Origin: Planctomycetota bacterium
Lineage (GTDB): Bacteria > Planctomycetota > UBA1135 > GCA-002686595
Assembly: GCA_002683825.1 (NCBI GenBank)
Contig: NYUD01000011.1
Coordinates: 62,001-126,000, forward strand
DNA length: 64,000 bases
Direction: 5' to 3'
Shown: piece after piece, positions 35,461-45,565 of the stretch
Layout: each line of letters begins with the position of its first letter
Numbering within the stretch: the stretch's first letter is position 1
Translations under genes and position numbers: made by a program
The notes under the pieces: model-generated
Database searches by the model: none
What the model saw: the letters and a program-made list of their open reading frames with translations, nothing else
Told to the model about the DNA's origin: nothing

Positions 35461-36599
35461 GGATCGATTTTCGCGCAGAGAAGTCGGCAGTCCAGCCCAC
35501 CGTTCAGGAGCGTGTGGCGCTCCGGCCGACGCAGGCCCAGCCTTTTTGTCAGCGGTCCCAGGGGGCACAGGAGCGCGACGTGGTAACCCTCACAATGAGT
35601 GCGCAGAGCATCGCCGAAACGCTCGTACAGGACTTCTAGATCGATCCCTCGATCGATGCGTTCACCGTACGGCAGATTGCTTGCGATCCAGGCGTTCCAG
35701 CCCCTGCGCGGGGCAAATTCACGAGCGTCCGCCACCTCCAGCTCGACCTGGTCGCCCACTCCAGCGGAAGCGGCGTTTTCGCGAGCCTCCCCGATACGCT
35801 GCTTGTCACGGTCGGTGCCATAGAGACGCAGCCTCTTCGGCGACCGACGCTTTTGGTGGGCCTCGGACTTCTCTCGCTCCCAGGCCTTGGTGTCGTGGCC
35901 GGGCCAGTTCTCGAAACCGAAGCCCTGCGAGAACAAGCCGGGCGCGATCCCGGCCGCCATGAGTGCGGCTTCGATGGGAATGGTGGCGCTGCCGCAGAAG
36001 GGATCCAGGAGCGGCGCGCGCCCATCCCAGCCGGAGAACTTCACCACGGCCGCCGCAAGGGTCTCCGCCAGGGGCGCACGCCCCTGGTGCTTGCGCCACC
36101 CACGGCGGTGAAGGGCGTGCCCCGAGGTGTCGACCGAAAGTGTGCAACGGTCCCGAAAAAGATGGGCGTGGACCCCGAGATCCGCCCCCTCACGATCGAC
36201 ATTCGGCCTGCGCCCGGTCTTTTCACGAAAGCGATCGACGATCGCGTCCTTGACGCGCTGTTCGATGAAGCGTGAGTGGGAGAGGCTCGAATCCCGGGAC
36301 TGGGCATCGACGACGAGGCCGCCATCGGCCCGCAGGAAGCTCTCCCAGGGGACGCGTTTCGTTTCGGCATAGAGCGTCCCCTCGTCTCCGCAGGCGAACC
36401 GTTGCACGCGCATCAAGACGCGGATTGCCGTACGCAACCATAGATTCGCGCGCCGCGCAGCCTCGATGCCACCCTCGAAGTACACACCCCCGACCTGGCG
36501 CTCCGAACGCGGCAGGCGCAAGGCGCGGATCTCCTCGTGCAACACCGGCTCGACCCCGGGTGCGCAGGTGGCGAAGAAAATGTTTTTCTGTGAACTCAC
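35457..36599 (-). CDS. THUMP-domain RNA guanine-N2 methyltransferase, RlmL-N/YpsC type
   Basis: SAM-dependent RNA methyltransferase of 380 aa, probably for m2G in 23S rRNA. The N-terminal THUMP region (ATCAPGVEPVLHEEI, VGGVYFEGG) is followed by DTSGHALHRRGWR and the Rossmann domain with LLDPFCGSATIPIEA, LYGTDRDKQRI and SNLPYGERI. The catalytic motif is NLPY, not the NPPY of E. coli RlmL. It lacks the second (RlmK) methyltransferase domain of E. coli RlmKL. Its ATG is 2 nt after the stop of the methyltransferase upstream; ATGA overlap with the next gene. Confidence 0.87.
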   Translation of the reverse strand: MSSQKNIFFATCAPGVEPVLHEEIRALRLPRSERQVGGVYFEGGIEAARRANLWLRTAIRVLMRVQRFACGDEGTLYAETKRVPWESFLRADGGLVVDAQSRDSSLSHSRFIEQRVKDAIVDRFREKTGRRPNVDREGADLGVHAHLFRDRCTLSVDTSGHALHRRGWRKHQGRAPLAETLAAAVVKFSGWDGRAPLLDPFCGSATIPIEAALMAAGIAPGLFSQGFGFENWPGHDTKAWEREKSEAHQKRRSPKRLRLYGTDRDKQRIGEARENAASAGVGDQVELEVADAREFAPRRGWNAWIASNLPYGERIDRGIDLEVLYERFGDALRTHCEGYHVALLCPLGPLTKRLGLRRPERHTLLNGGLDCRLLCAKIDP

Positions 36600-36600
36600 G

Positions 36601-37404
36601 CTAGCGCCTACGAAGGATGAGCACGCAATCGAGCTGTTCGTCGTTCAGTTCGCGTTTTTCGCCGTAGGTAAAGTCATAGGTGGCGACGTGTTCAAGTTCG
36701 GGAACGCTGGCCAGGAGTTGACGCAACTCCTTGGCATCGTAGGTTCGGAAGTCCCACAGTGTTTCCGTGCGGTCGACGCGCCCCTTTTCTTCCACCGTCA
36801 GACGCGCTCGCACGCGCTCGACGCGTTTGCGTTTTTCGGGCGGCCAGCTCTGAATGTTGCACACGATTCTTGTTCCGCCTCGCTCGGCCACCCAGCGTTC
36901 GCGTAGCCGATGGCGCCAGTTGTACTGGGTCAGGTGCATGCCCAGCACGAAGATCCCGCCGTTCTTCAGCGAGCGCGCCACGGATTGCAGAGTGGCACGC
37001 GCCGATTCTTCATCCAGGAGGTGTTTGAAGGTATTGATCAAGCAATGCGCGAGGTCGAAGCTCCTACGGAAGCGAAAGTTCTCCATCGACGCCACCTGCA
37101 GCTCGCCCGCGAGCCCCTTTGCGGCCAGGCGCCGGCGGGAATACTCGATCATGGGTGCACTGAGGTCGATGCCCGCAACCTTCCAGCCGCGCCGCGCCAT
37201 CTCGACCAGGAGCCGACCGCTGCCGCTGGCGATCTCCAGGACCGAGAGCCCCTCGGTCCCTTGCCTGGCTCGGGTCGTCTTCGAAAAGCGCTCGAGCGCC
37301 GCCTCGAGGAAGGTCCCCTCGAGCCTTGTATCGTCCTCGAAAAGGATGTCGCAGTAGTGAGGGGTCGCGTACCAGTCCGCTCGGCGAAAGGTGGGCATGG
37401 ACAT
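36601..37404 (-). CDS. Class I SAM-dependent methyltransferase
   Basis: Methyltransferase of 267 aa from MSMPTFRRADWYATP (an ATG two codons later is also possible). Motif I is LEIASGSGRLLVEMA, motif II VAGIDLSAPMIEYS, motif IV FDLAHCLINTFKHL, and the post-IV region is KNGGIFVLGMHL. It matches small-molecule methyltransferases of the UbiE/Methyltransf_25 type, with an SPOUT-free single domain. First gene of the cluster that continues with the rlmL-like gene. Substrate cannot be told. Confidence 0.82.
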   Translation of the reverse strand: MSMPTFRRADWYATPHYCDILFEDDTRLEGTFLEAALERFSKTTRARQGTEGLSVLEIASGSGRLLVEMARRGWKVAGIDLSAPMIEYSRRRLAAKGLAGELQVASMENFRFRRSFDLAHCLINTFKHLLDEESARATLQSVARSLKNGGIFVLGMHLTQYNWRHRLRERWVAERGGTRIVCNIQSWPPEKRKRVERVRARLTVEEKGRVDRTETLWDFRTYDAKELRQLLASVPELEHVATYDFTYGEKRELNDEQLDCVLILRRR

Positions 37405-37516
37405 ATCGTGACCGATCCCGGCGGCGTGTCCAAGATAGCCCCTGCCCGGTCTGACCGATGGCGCCGCCCAACGCGCACCTTTCCGCCGAGCCACCCCTCC
37501 CGCTGCCAGGTTGCGG

Positions 37517-40510
37517 CTACGGTTTCAGAACGATCCCCTCGCCTGTCCGCCCGCTCAGCTTGATGACCAACGGCTTCTCCGTTCGAAGATGCACGACGAA
37601 CTCGGTGCGCTCGAGCGGAGCCTGACCGGCAAGCCAATCCCAGTCGAGCTTCCCTTCACCCAGGGTGGGATTCACCGTGAAGTATCCCACGCCGCTGGAA
37701 GTCAGGTTCTGGAAGAAGTGGGTGCCCTGTGACGGCGCAACCCTCAGATCCTCGAAGCCCGATTCCACGATGATCCGCGCGCCTGAAATCTGGTTCCAGC
37801 TGACCGGAATCCCAAGTCGCGGGTCGGAAGACCCCCAGCGCCCCACACCGATCAGGAGATAGGGGCGTCCCCCTTTGCGCAGCAGGGCATCGAACTTCGC
37901 GACCTGCTGAGCTACATCCTGGGTGCGCATGCGATCGAAGGACGACAAGTCGATGGCGACGATGTCGTGGACCCCTTCGATCAGGCCGTTGCCCAGAACC
38001 TTGTTGCTACGGCAGAGAACCTCTTCCGCAGCCACATCACCAATGGCAACCTCCTCGGTCTCCGCCGAAAGCGCCAGGGGCCGCAGTTGCAGAAACGCAA
38101 ACTGCGATTTGCGAGCCGTCTTGCCCGGCCCGCTCACCCCCAGGTTTCCTGCAAACTCGATCTCGACGGGGCCTCCCGTTCCCTCACTGCAACGGTCCAG
38201 GAGCGCCGATAGGATCCGGGCGAGGGGGTAGATTTCGTGCTTCAACACCTGCGCAAAACTCACCAGGCGAACTCCCGACCGCGAGATACCGTCTACGATC
38301 CGGTCGTCATCGGGCAGGAAGGTCGACCCCAGCCAGGCCAGGGGCCCATCCTCTTCCGCCATCTCGAGTGGGTAGGAACGCATCCCGGCTCCGAGCCCAC
38401 GGCCGGTCTCCCAGGTCAGATCAAGGGCGATGAATTCGCGTTGCGAGTTCTCGAGCGCGTCCGCGACGGACGAGAAGCGCACCAGCTGGCGCGGATGCTT
38501 CGGACAGAAGCGCAAAGCCGTGCCGCCGCCGACAACGGTCCGCCCCAATCCTAGCGCTACCACCGCCACCCCATCCTCGGCCCGATGTCCGGGTTCGGGA
38601 TAGAAGTTGTGCGAGCGGGCGACCCCAGCGAAGTCCGGATAGAAGGTGTCTCCGTGTTGCTGCCCCACCAGCTGCTGGATCATCACGCCCATTTTCTCCT
38701 CTTCCAAACGGTAGGAGGTCATGGCGAGATAGCTCTTCGCTTGCTGGGTGAAGGCGGAGGCGTAGACGTGCTTGACGGCGCTCTCGAGCTGGAAAACGCG
38801 CGCCTCCAGTTCGTAGGAATTGTTGGGCAACATCAGGGTGTCGTACACACCCGCAAAGGGCTGCGAAACCGAATCTTCCAGCAGGCTCGAGGAGCGCACG
38901 GCGAGCGGGTACTGAACCCGCTGAAGGAAGGCCCGTAGCGCTAAACTGGGATCGTGCGGGAACGGCGCACGTTGAAAATGCATCGCGACCGCCTCGTCAT
39001 CCTTGGATGAAAGGGCGAAGTCATGAATGCGCTCGAATTTCAGAAACTCATCGTAGGTCTGGGTTCCGAGAACGACCGAAGGGGGAACAAGCAGATCGAC
39101 GCCGGGAAAGAGTTCCTCGTGTTCCATGTCCCGCAGAATGCGGTTGGCGAAGGCCACACCCCGCGCCTTGCCGCCGATCGATCCCCCGCCGATACGCGTG
39201 ATAGTGACTTCCGGTTGAAAGCGCGTGCGGTCGAAATCGGCGATCACCGTGCGGTGTCTCTCGAGCCTATATTCCTCGATCTTTTGCACGAGCACCTGAC
39301 GCAGTTCTTCGATGTCGTCGAAGGTGCCGACCTGGTGCGGTTCCAGGCGCTCGGCCAGGACGAATTCCGTGCGCGCCTTGAGCCAATTGGAAAAGTGGTT
39401 CAACTCACCGTGATAGCCGACGCTAGCGGACGGCACACTCTTCAGTTTCTCGGCGAGCGACTTCAAACCGTGGGCTCGCCCGACCTCAACGCCGTTGGGA
39501 AGCCGGAAGATGAAGTCACCGAAACCGAAGCGTTCGGTCAGAAGCTCCTGAAGGTCGTGCAACAGGAGAGGGGATCCCTTCGTCAGAAACGAAGCGCCCA
39601 GTCTGCGCGCCTGTTCCCCGTTTTTCTCATCACTGGACTGCAAGACAAGCCGTAGGTCGGGACGTAACCCGCGGGCGCGCTGGCACAGATTGAGACCCGC
39701 CTGGGGATCCGAGACGCCGTCCCGGGGGAACTGGAAATCCGAGATGATCCCCAACACGTGTTTCTGATACCGCTCAAAGTACCCCCAGGCTTCCTCGTAG
39801 TGATTGCACAGAAGGACCTTGGAGCGCGCGCGCATGCGCAGCATCTTCTGCGACGAATTCAAGTCCTCCGAAAGCAGCTTATGCGTGTGCCTGAACAACT
39901 CGCCGTAAATCGTCGGCAGGAACGAGGAATAGAAACGGATGTTGTCCTCGACCAGGATGATCAGCGGCACCCCCGAAACCTCGATGTCGTTGGCAACGTT
40001 CAGACGATCCTCGAGGCCGAGAATCATCGCCATGATCAGCCGGACGTCCCCCTGGTAGAGAAAAACGCGCTCGAAACAGGAGATGTCGTTGGCCTTGGAG
40101 AATTCATTCAGCTCGCGGCTGGTGTACGCCAGGCCCATGATCGGAGCGGTGCAGCCTTCGCGTAACTTCGCGACGAACTCCGCCGTCGTGTCTCCGCGAA
40201 CACCACAGATGATGAGGTCGAAGCCGTGGTCCCGGGACAGAAGGTCGAAGGCCTCTTTTCCAGTCGAGACCTGGACCAATCTCGGAAGCGTCGACGCGTT
40301 CATTTCGAGGAATTGGCTCTGCAGCGTCTCCTGCAGGTTGCCTTCTTCGGAGAGGATGAACGAATCGTACAGGCTTGAAATCAGCAGAATGCGCCGCACG
40401 CGTTTCTGCATCAGTTCGCTGAAGCCGCCGACGGTGCGAGCGTGCCCCGCTCCTGCACCGCCGCGAGCAGAGCCCGCGACTTGAGATTCGGACTCGCTCG
40501 AAGCGCTCAT
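37517..40510 (-). CDS. Tandem receiver-like domains fused to a PPDK N-terminal (ATP-binding) domain
   Basis: Protein of 997 aa. Residues about 38-170 form a degenerate receiver-like domain in which the phospho-acceptor Asp is missing (DLIICGVRGD). A second receiver follows with an Asp-rich start (PLIILVEDN), a candidate acceptor in IISDFQFP and the conserved Lys in FLTKGSP. From about residue 430 the PEP-synthase/PPDK ATP-grasp begins: GGGSIGGKARGVAF and the signature LAVRSSSLLEDSVSQPFAGVYD. The C-terminal part (LLIGVGRWGSSDPR, GTHFFQNL) resembles stand-alone PPDK_N proteins. The swivelling phosphohistidine domain and PEP-binding barrel are absent. It probably acts as a regulated phosphotransfer or signalling protein, not as PEP synthase. 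Sits 16 bp downstream of gdhA. Confidence 0.82.
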   Translation of the reverse strand: MSASSESESQVAGSARGGAGAGHARTVGGFSELMQKRVRRILLISSLYDSFILSEEGNLQETLQSQFLEMNASTLPRLVQVSTGKEAFDLLSRDHGFDLIICGVRGDTTAEFVAKLREGCTAPIMGLAYTSRELNEFSKANDISCFERVFLYQGDVRLIMAMILGLEDRLNVANDIEVSGVPLIILVEDNIRFYSSFLPTIYGELFRHTHKLLSEDLNSSQKMLRMRARSKVLLCNHYEEAWGYFERYQKHVLGIISDFQFPRDGVSDPQAGLNLCQRARGLRPDLRLVLQSSDEKNGEQARRLGASFLTKGSPLLLHDLQELLTERFGFGDFIFRLPNGVEVGRAHGLKSLAEKLKSVPSASVGYHGELNHFSNWLKARTEFVLAERLEPHQVGTFDDIEELRQVLVQKIEEYRLERHRTVIADFDRTRFQPEVTITRIGGGSIGGKARGVAFANRILRDMEHEELFPGVDLLVPPSVVLGTQTYDEFLKFERIHDFALSSKDDEAVAMHFQRAPFPHDPSLALRAFLQRVQYPLAVRSSSLLEDSVSQPFAGVYDTLMLPNNSYELEARVFQLESAVKHVYASAFTQQAKSYLAMTSYRLEEEKMGVMIQQLVGQQHGDTFYPDFAGVARSHNFYPEPGHRAEDGVAVVALGLGRTVVGGGTALRFCPKHPRQLVRFSSVADALENSQREFIALDLTWETGRGLGAGMRSYPLEMAEEDGPLAWLGSTFLPDDDRIVDGISRSGVRLVSFAQVLKHEIYPLARILSALLDRCSEGTGGPVEIEFAGNLGVSGPGKTARKSQFAFLQLRPLALSAETEEVAIGDVAAEEVLCRSNKVLGNGLIEGVHDIVAIDLSSFDRMRTQDVAQQVAKFDALLRKGGRPYLLIGVGRWGSSDPRLGIPVSWNQISGARIIVESGFEDLRVAPSQGTHFFQNLTSSGVGYFTVNPTLGEGKLDWDWLAGQAPLERTEFVVHLRTEKPLVIKLSGRTGEGIVLKP

Positions 40511-40526
40511 GAGCGAGGCGCGCCGC

Positions 40527-41921
<1,395 letters not shown>

Positions 41922-41981
41922 TTAGCTCGGAGGTGTGAAGAGATCCGAGAATTGCGGGGGAAAAGGCCGAACGTACGGCGG

Positions 41982-42452
41982 TCAGCGGCCAGCCTGCTGG
42001 ACGGCGATGCCGGTCATTTCGAAGCGAGCGCCGCGCAAGAGCGGAGGCGTTCCGATGAAGGCCCTTGCCGGCAGGCCGCTCCTCTGAAAGTAGCTCCGGT
42101 AGATCCCGTTGAACGTGCTGTAAAGCGAGAGGTCCGAAGCGAAGACTTGAACGTGGACCAAGTCGTCCATGCTCATCCCTACCAGGGCGAGTTTGTCCCG
42201 AAAACCATCTAGCATCAGCCGAATTTCGGCTTCGGGATCCTCAGGCGGTTCTCCCGTTCGCGGGTCGATTCCCAGAGTTCCGGCGACATACAACGTGTCG
42301 CCGGCCAAAACGACGTCGCTGAACGGCAAGTCGTCAGAACGCCCCTGGGACTGAATGTGGCGCACCTTCGGATGCCGTTCGAGCACGGCTGCGCACGAGC
42401 CGGAAAGAAACAACCCAAGGACGAGCGGAAGGGCGTGGACGGGGTCTTTCAT
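41982..42452 (-). CDS. Exported RidA/YjgF-family protein
   Basis: RidA-superfamily protein of 156 aa with an N-terminal signal (VHALPLVLGLFLSGSC), the start being 98 codons into the ORF. The Cys could be lipidated but the lipobox is weak. Core motifs are FSDVVLAGDTLYVAGTLGIDPRTGE, the trimer-facing LVGMSMDDLVHVQVF and GLPARAFIGTPPLLRGARFEMTG, with the Arg of PAR equivalent to the ligand-binding Arg of RidA. Cytosolic RidA deaminates reactive enamines and imines. An exported copy must do something else or work on external imines; I cannot say which. Confidence 0.85.
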   Translation of the reverse strand: MKDPVHALPLVLGLFLSGSCAAVLERHPKVRHIQSQGRSDDLPFSDVVLAGDTLYVAGTLGIDPRTGEPPEDPEAEIRLMLDGFRDKLALVGMSMDDLVHVQVFASDLSLYSTFNGIYRSYFQRSGLPARAFIGTPPLLRGARFEMTGIAVQQAGR

Positions 42453-42582
42453 CGGAGATGGCTTTCGGCGCCGGACACGAGGACGGCCTGGGCTCGCGGA
42501 CCATGGTACCTGGTGGAGCCCGCTCTCCGTAGAGGCAGGGGCCTCTTCCGCCCGAGACTCGCCCGTGGGGTAGTCTTGGATC

Positions 42583-43689
42583 ATGGGAGAAGTCCCAGCT
42601 CCCCAAGCTATTTCCCGACCCCGAATGATCTTCTCATCCGATCCCGCATATTCGCCGACGCACGAAGACTCGATCCCCGCCGTGCGCGGACGCATGGAGG
42701 GGGCCTTCCTCTCCGCATCCCGAGAGGGGCGTCCCGTCTCCCTCATGATCCTCGGAGCCGACGATCTCGAGCAGGCGGCGGATCGCGAAGATTCCGGGGA
42801 GGAGGCTCTGATGGAGGCGTTGCGCGCGCGACTCGAAGTCGCGCTGGAGGGTCGCGATGTTCCTATCCACGTCTACGCCGAGGGCGCCCACATCGTCGCT
42901 CTACTGGAAATGCCCCTGGCGGAGGCCGAAGCCGTCGGGCACGAAATCGTCCTCAAAACGAAGCGTCTCCCCTTCGACGGCCGCAGCGTCCGCCTGGCGC
43001 TCAGCGCCGGATTGGCGGAAAACCGCACGGAAATCGAACTCTTCTTCGAAACCCTGATCCTCGTGGCCGAGGAAGGCCTGGCAGTGGCACGGGCTCGCGG
43101 CGGTGGATGCTGCGTACACACCATGCTCTATCACTCCCTTCAGGAGATGAAGGAACGCGACGAGGGCGATTTCGCCGACAGCCCCAAGGCCTCCCGCCAA
43201 CCCGCGAAGACAGTCCACTCCCCCCGGCCGACGCAACACTCCAAGGAGCCCGCCCCAGCCCCCCGTACCCTCACTCTGAACGGGGAGATCGGCGCCGAGG
43301 AGGAGATTCGCAGGCGGGCCACGACCCTCGCCGAAGCGATGGCCGCCGACGCGGTGGCCGATATCCAAGAGGAGTTCGAGAAGCGCCTGAACGAGGCGCG
43401 CAAGGAGCTGGAACTCTCGGAAGGCTCACCGGAAAGCATCGAGCTGCTTCGGCTTCGAATCAGAAAGCTCTCGGAGTCCCTGGGAAAGACCGAAGAACGC
43501 CTCGCCCATGTGTGCAGGATGAAGGGACTCGACACCGGTATCTCCTCGATTTATCGGGAAGTTCAAGGTCTTTCGGACAGCGACAGCAACCAATCGGTGA
43601 AAAAGGAGATGATGAAGGGCATCTTCCTGGCCAATCTGGCGATGCAGCACGAGGCAGGCCTGGGCCGAAAACCGTTCTCCCCCGTTTGA
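42583..43689 (+). CDS. Degenerate GGDEF-like domain with C-terminal coiled coil
   Basis: Cytoplasmic protein of 368 aa. Residues about 50-185 follow the fold pattern of a GGDEF domain: SLMILGADDLEQA, VYAEGAHIVALLEMP where GGDEF would stand, RLALSAGLAENR and EEGLAVARARGGG. The catalytic GG(D/E)EF motif is absent, so it should not make c-di-GMP. A charged linker (residues about 200-235) and a long helical/coiled-coil region follow (RRRATTLAEAMAADAVADI, RLRIRKLSESLGKTEERLA). It is probably a scaffold or nucleotide sensor. An ATG 14 codons later is an alternative start. Confidence 0.65.
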   Translation: MGEVPAPQAISRPRMIFSSDPAYSPTHEDSIPAVRGRMEGAFLSASREGRPVSLMILGADDLEQAADREDSGEEALMEALRARLEVALEGRDVPIHVYAEGAHIVALLEMPLAEAEAVGHEIVLKTKRLPFDGRSVRLALSAGLAENRTEIELFFETLILVAEEGLAVARARGGGCCVHTMLYHSLQEMKERDEGDFADSPKASRQPAKTVHSPRPTQHSKEPAPAPRTLTLNGEIGAEEEIRRRATTLAEAMAADAVADIQEEFEKRLNEARKELELSEGSPESIELLRLRIRKLSESLGKTEERLAHVCRMKGLDTGISSIYREVQGLSDSDSNQSVKKEMMKGIFLANLAMQHEAGLGRKPFSPV

Positions 43690-43706
43690 TCCGGCGGCCC
43701 GTTCGC

Positions 43707-43737
43707 TATTTTGGAGGACTCTGGAGACTCCAAAATG
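43707..43737 (+). promoter_or_regulatory. Inverted repeat spanning the ribosome-binding site and start codon of the PafA-like gene
   Basis: TTTTGGAG and CTCCAAAA form a perfect 8-bp repeat with an 11-nt loop, extendable by an A-T pair and a T-G wobble. The left arm holds a GGAGG, the loop a second GGAG, and the right arm ends in the ATG at 43735. In RNA the stem would hide the start codon. As DNA it could equally be an operator over a TATTTT -10-like box at 43707-43712. Confidence 0.45.
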
Positions 43738-45483
43738 CTCATCCTTCTCCTCCCGTTTCTGCTCGCCGGCGGCGAAGAATCACCCGTCCAGGGTCCGGCC
43801 CGGCGCCCCAAACTCGTGGTGCAGATCACGATCGATCAGTTGCGGGCGGATTTCCTGCCACGTTTCAAGGAACGCTTCGGCACCCACGGCTTGCGATACC
43901 TGATGGAACACGGGGTGGACTTCCGGGATGCCCGGTACGCGCACGCCACCACGTTCACTGCCGTGGGACATGCGACCCTGTTCACCGGAGCTCATCCGGA
44001 AGGGCATGGGATCGTGGGAAATTACTGGCTGGACCGCACGACCAACACGCAGGTGTACTGCGTGGACGACGCTCTGCACGCAAGGAGCGCGCGCAACCTG
44101 CTCTCCAGCACGATCGGCGATGAACTCGTGCTGTCTTCGCCGAAATCCAAGGTGTTCAGTGCTTCCTTCAAGGATCGCGGAGCCATCCTTCCCGGCGGCA
44201 AGCGCGGCAAGGCCTTCTGGTACGACCGGGACACCGGGTCGTTTCGCTCAAGCACCGCTTATTATCCCGAGCACCTACCGTCGTGGGTCGTGGCCTGGAA
44301 CGAAGCGGGACGAGCCGTGGGGCTGGCGGGACGTGAATGGGGTTTGTTGCGCAATCCCTTTTCCTACGCCGCCCTCGAACGCGACGACCGACAGGGCGAG
44401 CGGCCGCCGCCGGGATTCGAACGCACGTTTCCGCACGCTCTGCCCTCCGAGAAGGCCGATCTCTTTCGGTTGCTGCCTTTTACTCCGTTCGGAGACGAGC
44501 TCCTTCTGGACTTCGTGCTCGAACTGATCGACCAGGAGAAGCTCGGTCAACGCGGCGTCACGGACATGCTGGCGATCAGCTTCTCGTGCTCCGACTACAT
44601 CGGACACGCCTTCGGACCGAACAGCCTGGAGGCGGAGGATAACCTGTTTCGGCTGGACGAGACGCTCTCGCAGTTGCTCTTGACTCTCCAGGAGAGGGTC
44701 GGCCTGGAGAACTGCCTCATCGTCCTATCGTCGGACCACGGCGTCGATTCGATCCCCGAAGAACGCCACCTACTAAGCTGCGACAGCAAGCTGAACGACG
44801 AAGCCTGGGTGGCCCGATCGACGAACGAGCGCGAAACCTTCCTCAAGCACGTTGACTCGGGGGTCGCATGCTGCGAAGCCGGACGTCACTACCCGGACGA
44901 TTGGATCACAGAGGTCAATCGCAAACTCTGCAAGCGCTGGAACCTCGAAGATGGCACGCGACCACTGCTCGGTTTCTGGAACCCCTCGGTATACCTCAAC
45001 GAGAATTGGTTTGCGGAGCAGACGCTCGAACGCAATCTGATCGAGAAGATCGTTGCAGCCGAATTGCGCCGGATCCCGGGAATCGCCTTCGTGCTGGAAA
45101 AACACCGTCTACAGCAAGGCGCGACGCCGCGCTCCGAGTGGGTCGCGATGGTCGAACGCAGCTTTCACGACTCCCGCTCGGGGGACTGGATCCTGGTCCA
45201 GGAGCCCTTCTGGTTCCTCAATCCCGTCCCGAACAAGTACGCGGCCATGCACGGCTCACCGTACTCCTACGACACCCAGGTGCCGGTCCTGATCGCGGGT
45301 GCGGGCATCGCTCCCGCTGTCGTGCATCGACGGATCGGACCGGAAGACATCGCCCCAACCATCGCCGTCATCCTGGGCATCCAGCTCCCCTCGGCCAGTG
45401 TCGGGCACGTGCTGATCGAAGCGGTACCGGGCGAGGAAGAGGTGCGCCGACGCGCGCTGGAGGCCAACTGGCGCAAGCGCTAG
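43735..45483 (+). CDS. Exported PafA-type alkaline phosphatase
   Basis: Phosphate-irrepressible alkaline phosphatase of 582 aa. Start is the ATG at MLILLLPFLLAGG (signal peptide), not the upstream TTG of the ORF. The Thr nucleophile lies in HATTFTAVGHATLFTGAHP, the active-site Asn in GNYWLD, and the Lys/Arg pair that separates PafA from other superfamily members in SFKDRGAILPGGK. Metal ligands follow in FSCSDYIGHAFGP, LSSDHGVDS and AMHGSPYSYD. It would release phosphate from monoesters in the periplasm or at the cell surface. The start codon lies in an inverted repeat described separately. Confidence 0.92.
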   Translation: MLILLLPFLLAGGEESPVQGPARRPKLVVQITIDQLRADFLPRFKERFGTHGLRYLMEHGVDFRDARYAHATTFTAVGHATLFTGAHPEGHGIVGNYWLDRTTNTQVYCVDDALHARSARNLLSSTIGDELVLSSPKSKVFSASFKDRGAILPGGKRGKAFWYDRDTGSFRSSTAYYPEHLPSWVVAWNEAGRAVGLAGREWGLLRNPFSYAALERDDRQGERPPPGFERTFPHALPSEKADLFRLLPFTPFGDELLLDFVLELIDQEKLGQRGVTDMLAISFSCSDYIGHAFGPNSLEAEDNLFRLDETLSQLLLTLQERVGLENCLIVLSSDHGVDSIPEERHLLSCDSKLNDEAWVARSTNERETFLKHVDSGVACCEAGRHYPDDWITEVNRKLCKRWNLEDGTRPLLGFWNPSVYLNENWFAEQTLERNLIEKIVAAELRRIPGIAFVLEKHRLQQGATPRSEWVAMVERSFHDSRSGDWILVQEPFWFLNPVPNKYAAMHGSPYSYDTQVPVLIAGAGIAPAVVHRRIGPEDIAPTIAVILGIQLPSASVGHVLIEAVPGEEEVRRRALEANWRKR

Positions 45484-45565
45484 TACGCCGTGGCGCGCCG
45501 GGTTCGGTTCTCGGCGTTGTGGGCGTGGTGGGTGGAAGATGGCGAAAAGTCGCCTCCCCGGCTCC

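Noticed and set aside
43711-43734. TTG at 43711 as the start of the PafA-like gene, as in the ORF track
   Set aside because: The first eight residues (MEDSGDSK) would precede the signal peptide with acidic residues; the ATG at 43735 gives a clean signal.
42357-44123. Plus-strand ORF of 588 aa across the RidA, GGDEF-like and PafA genes
   Set aside because: Arg/Pro/Gly-rich shadow translation covering three genes with clear motifs in other frames.
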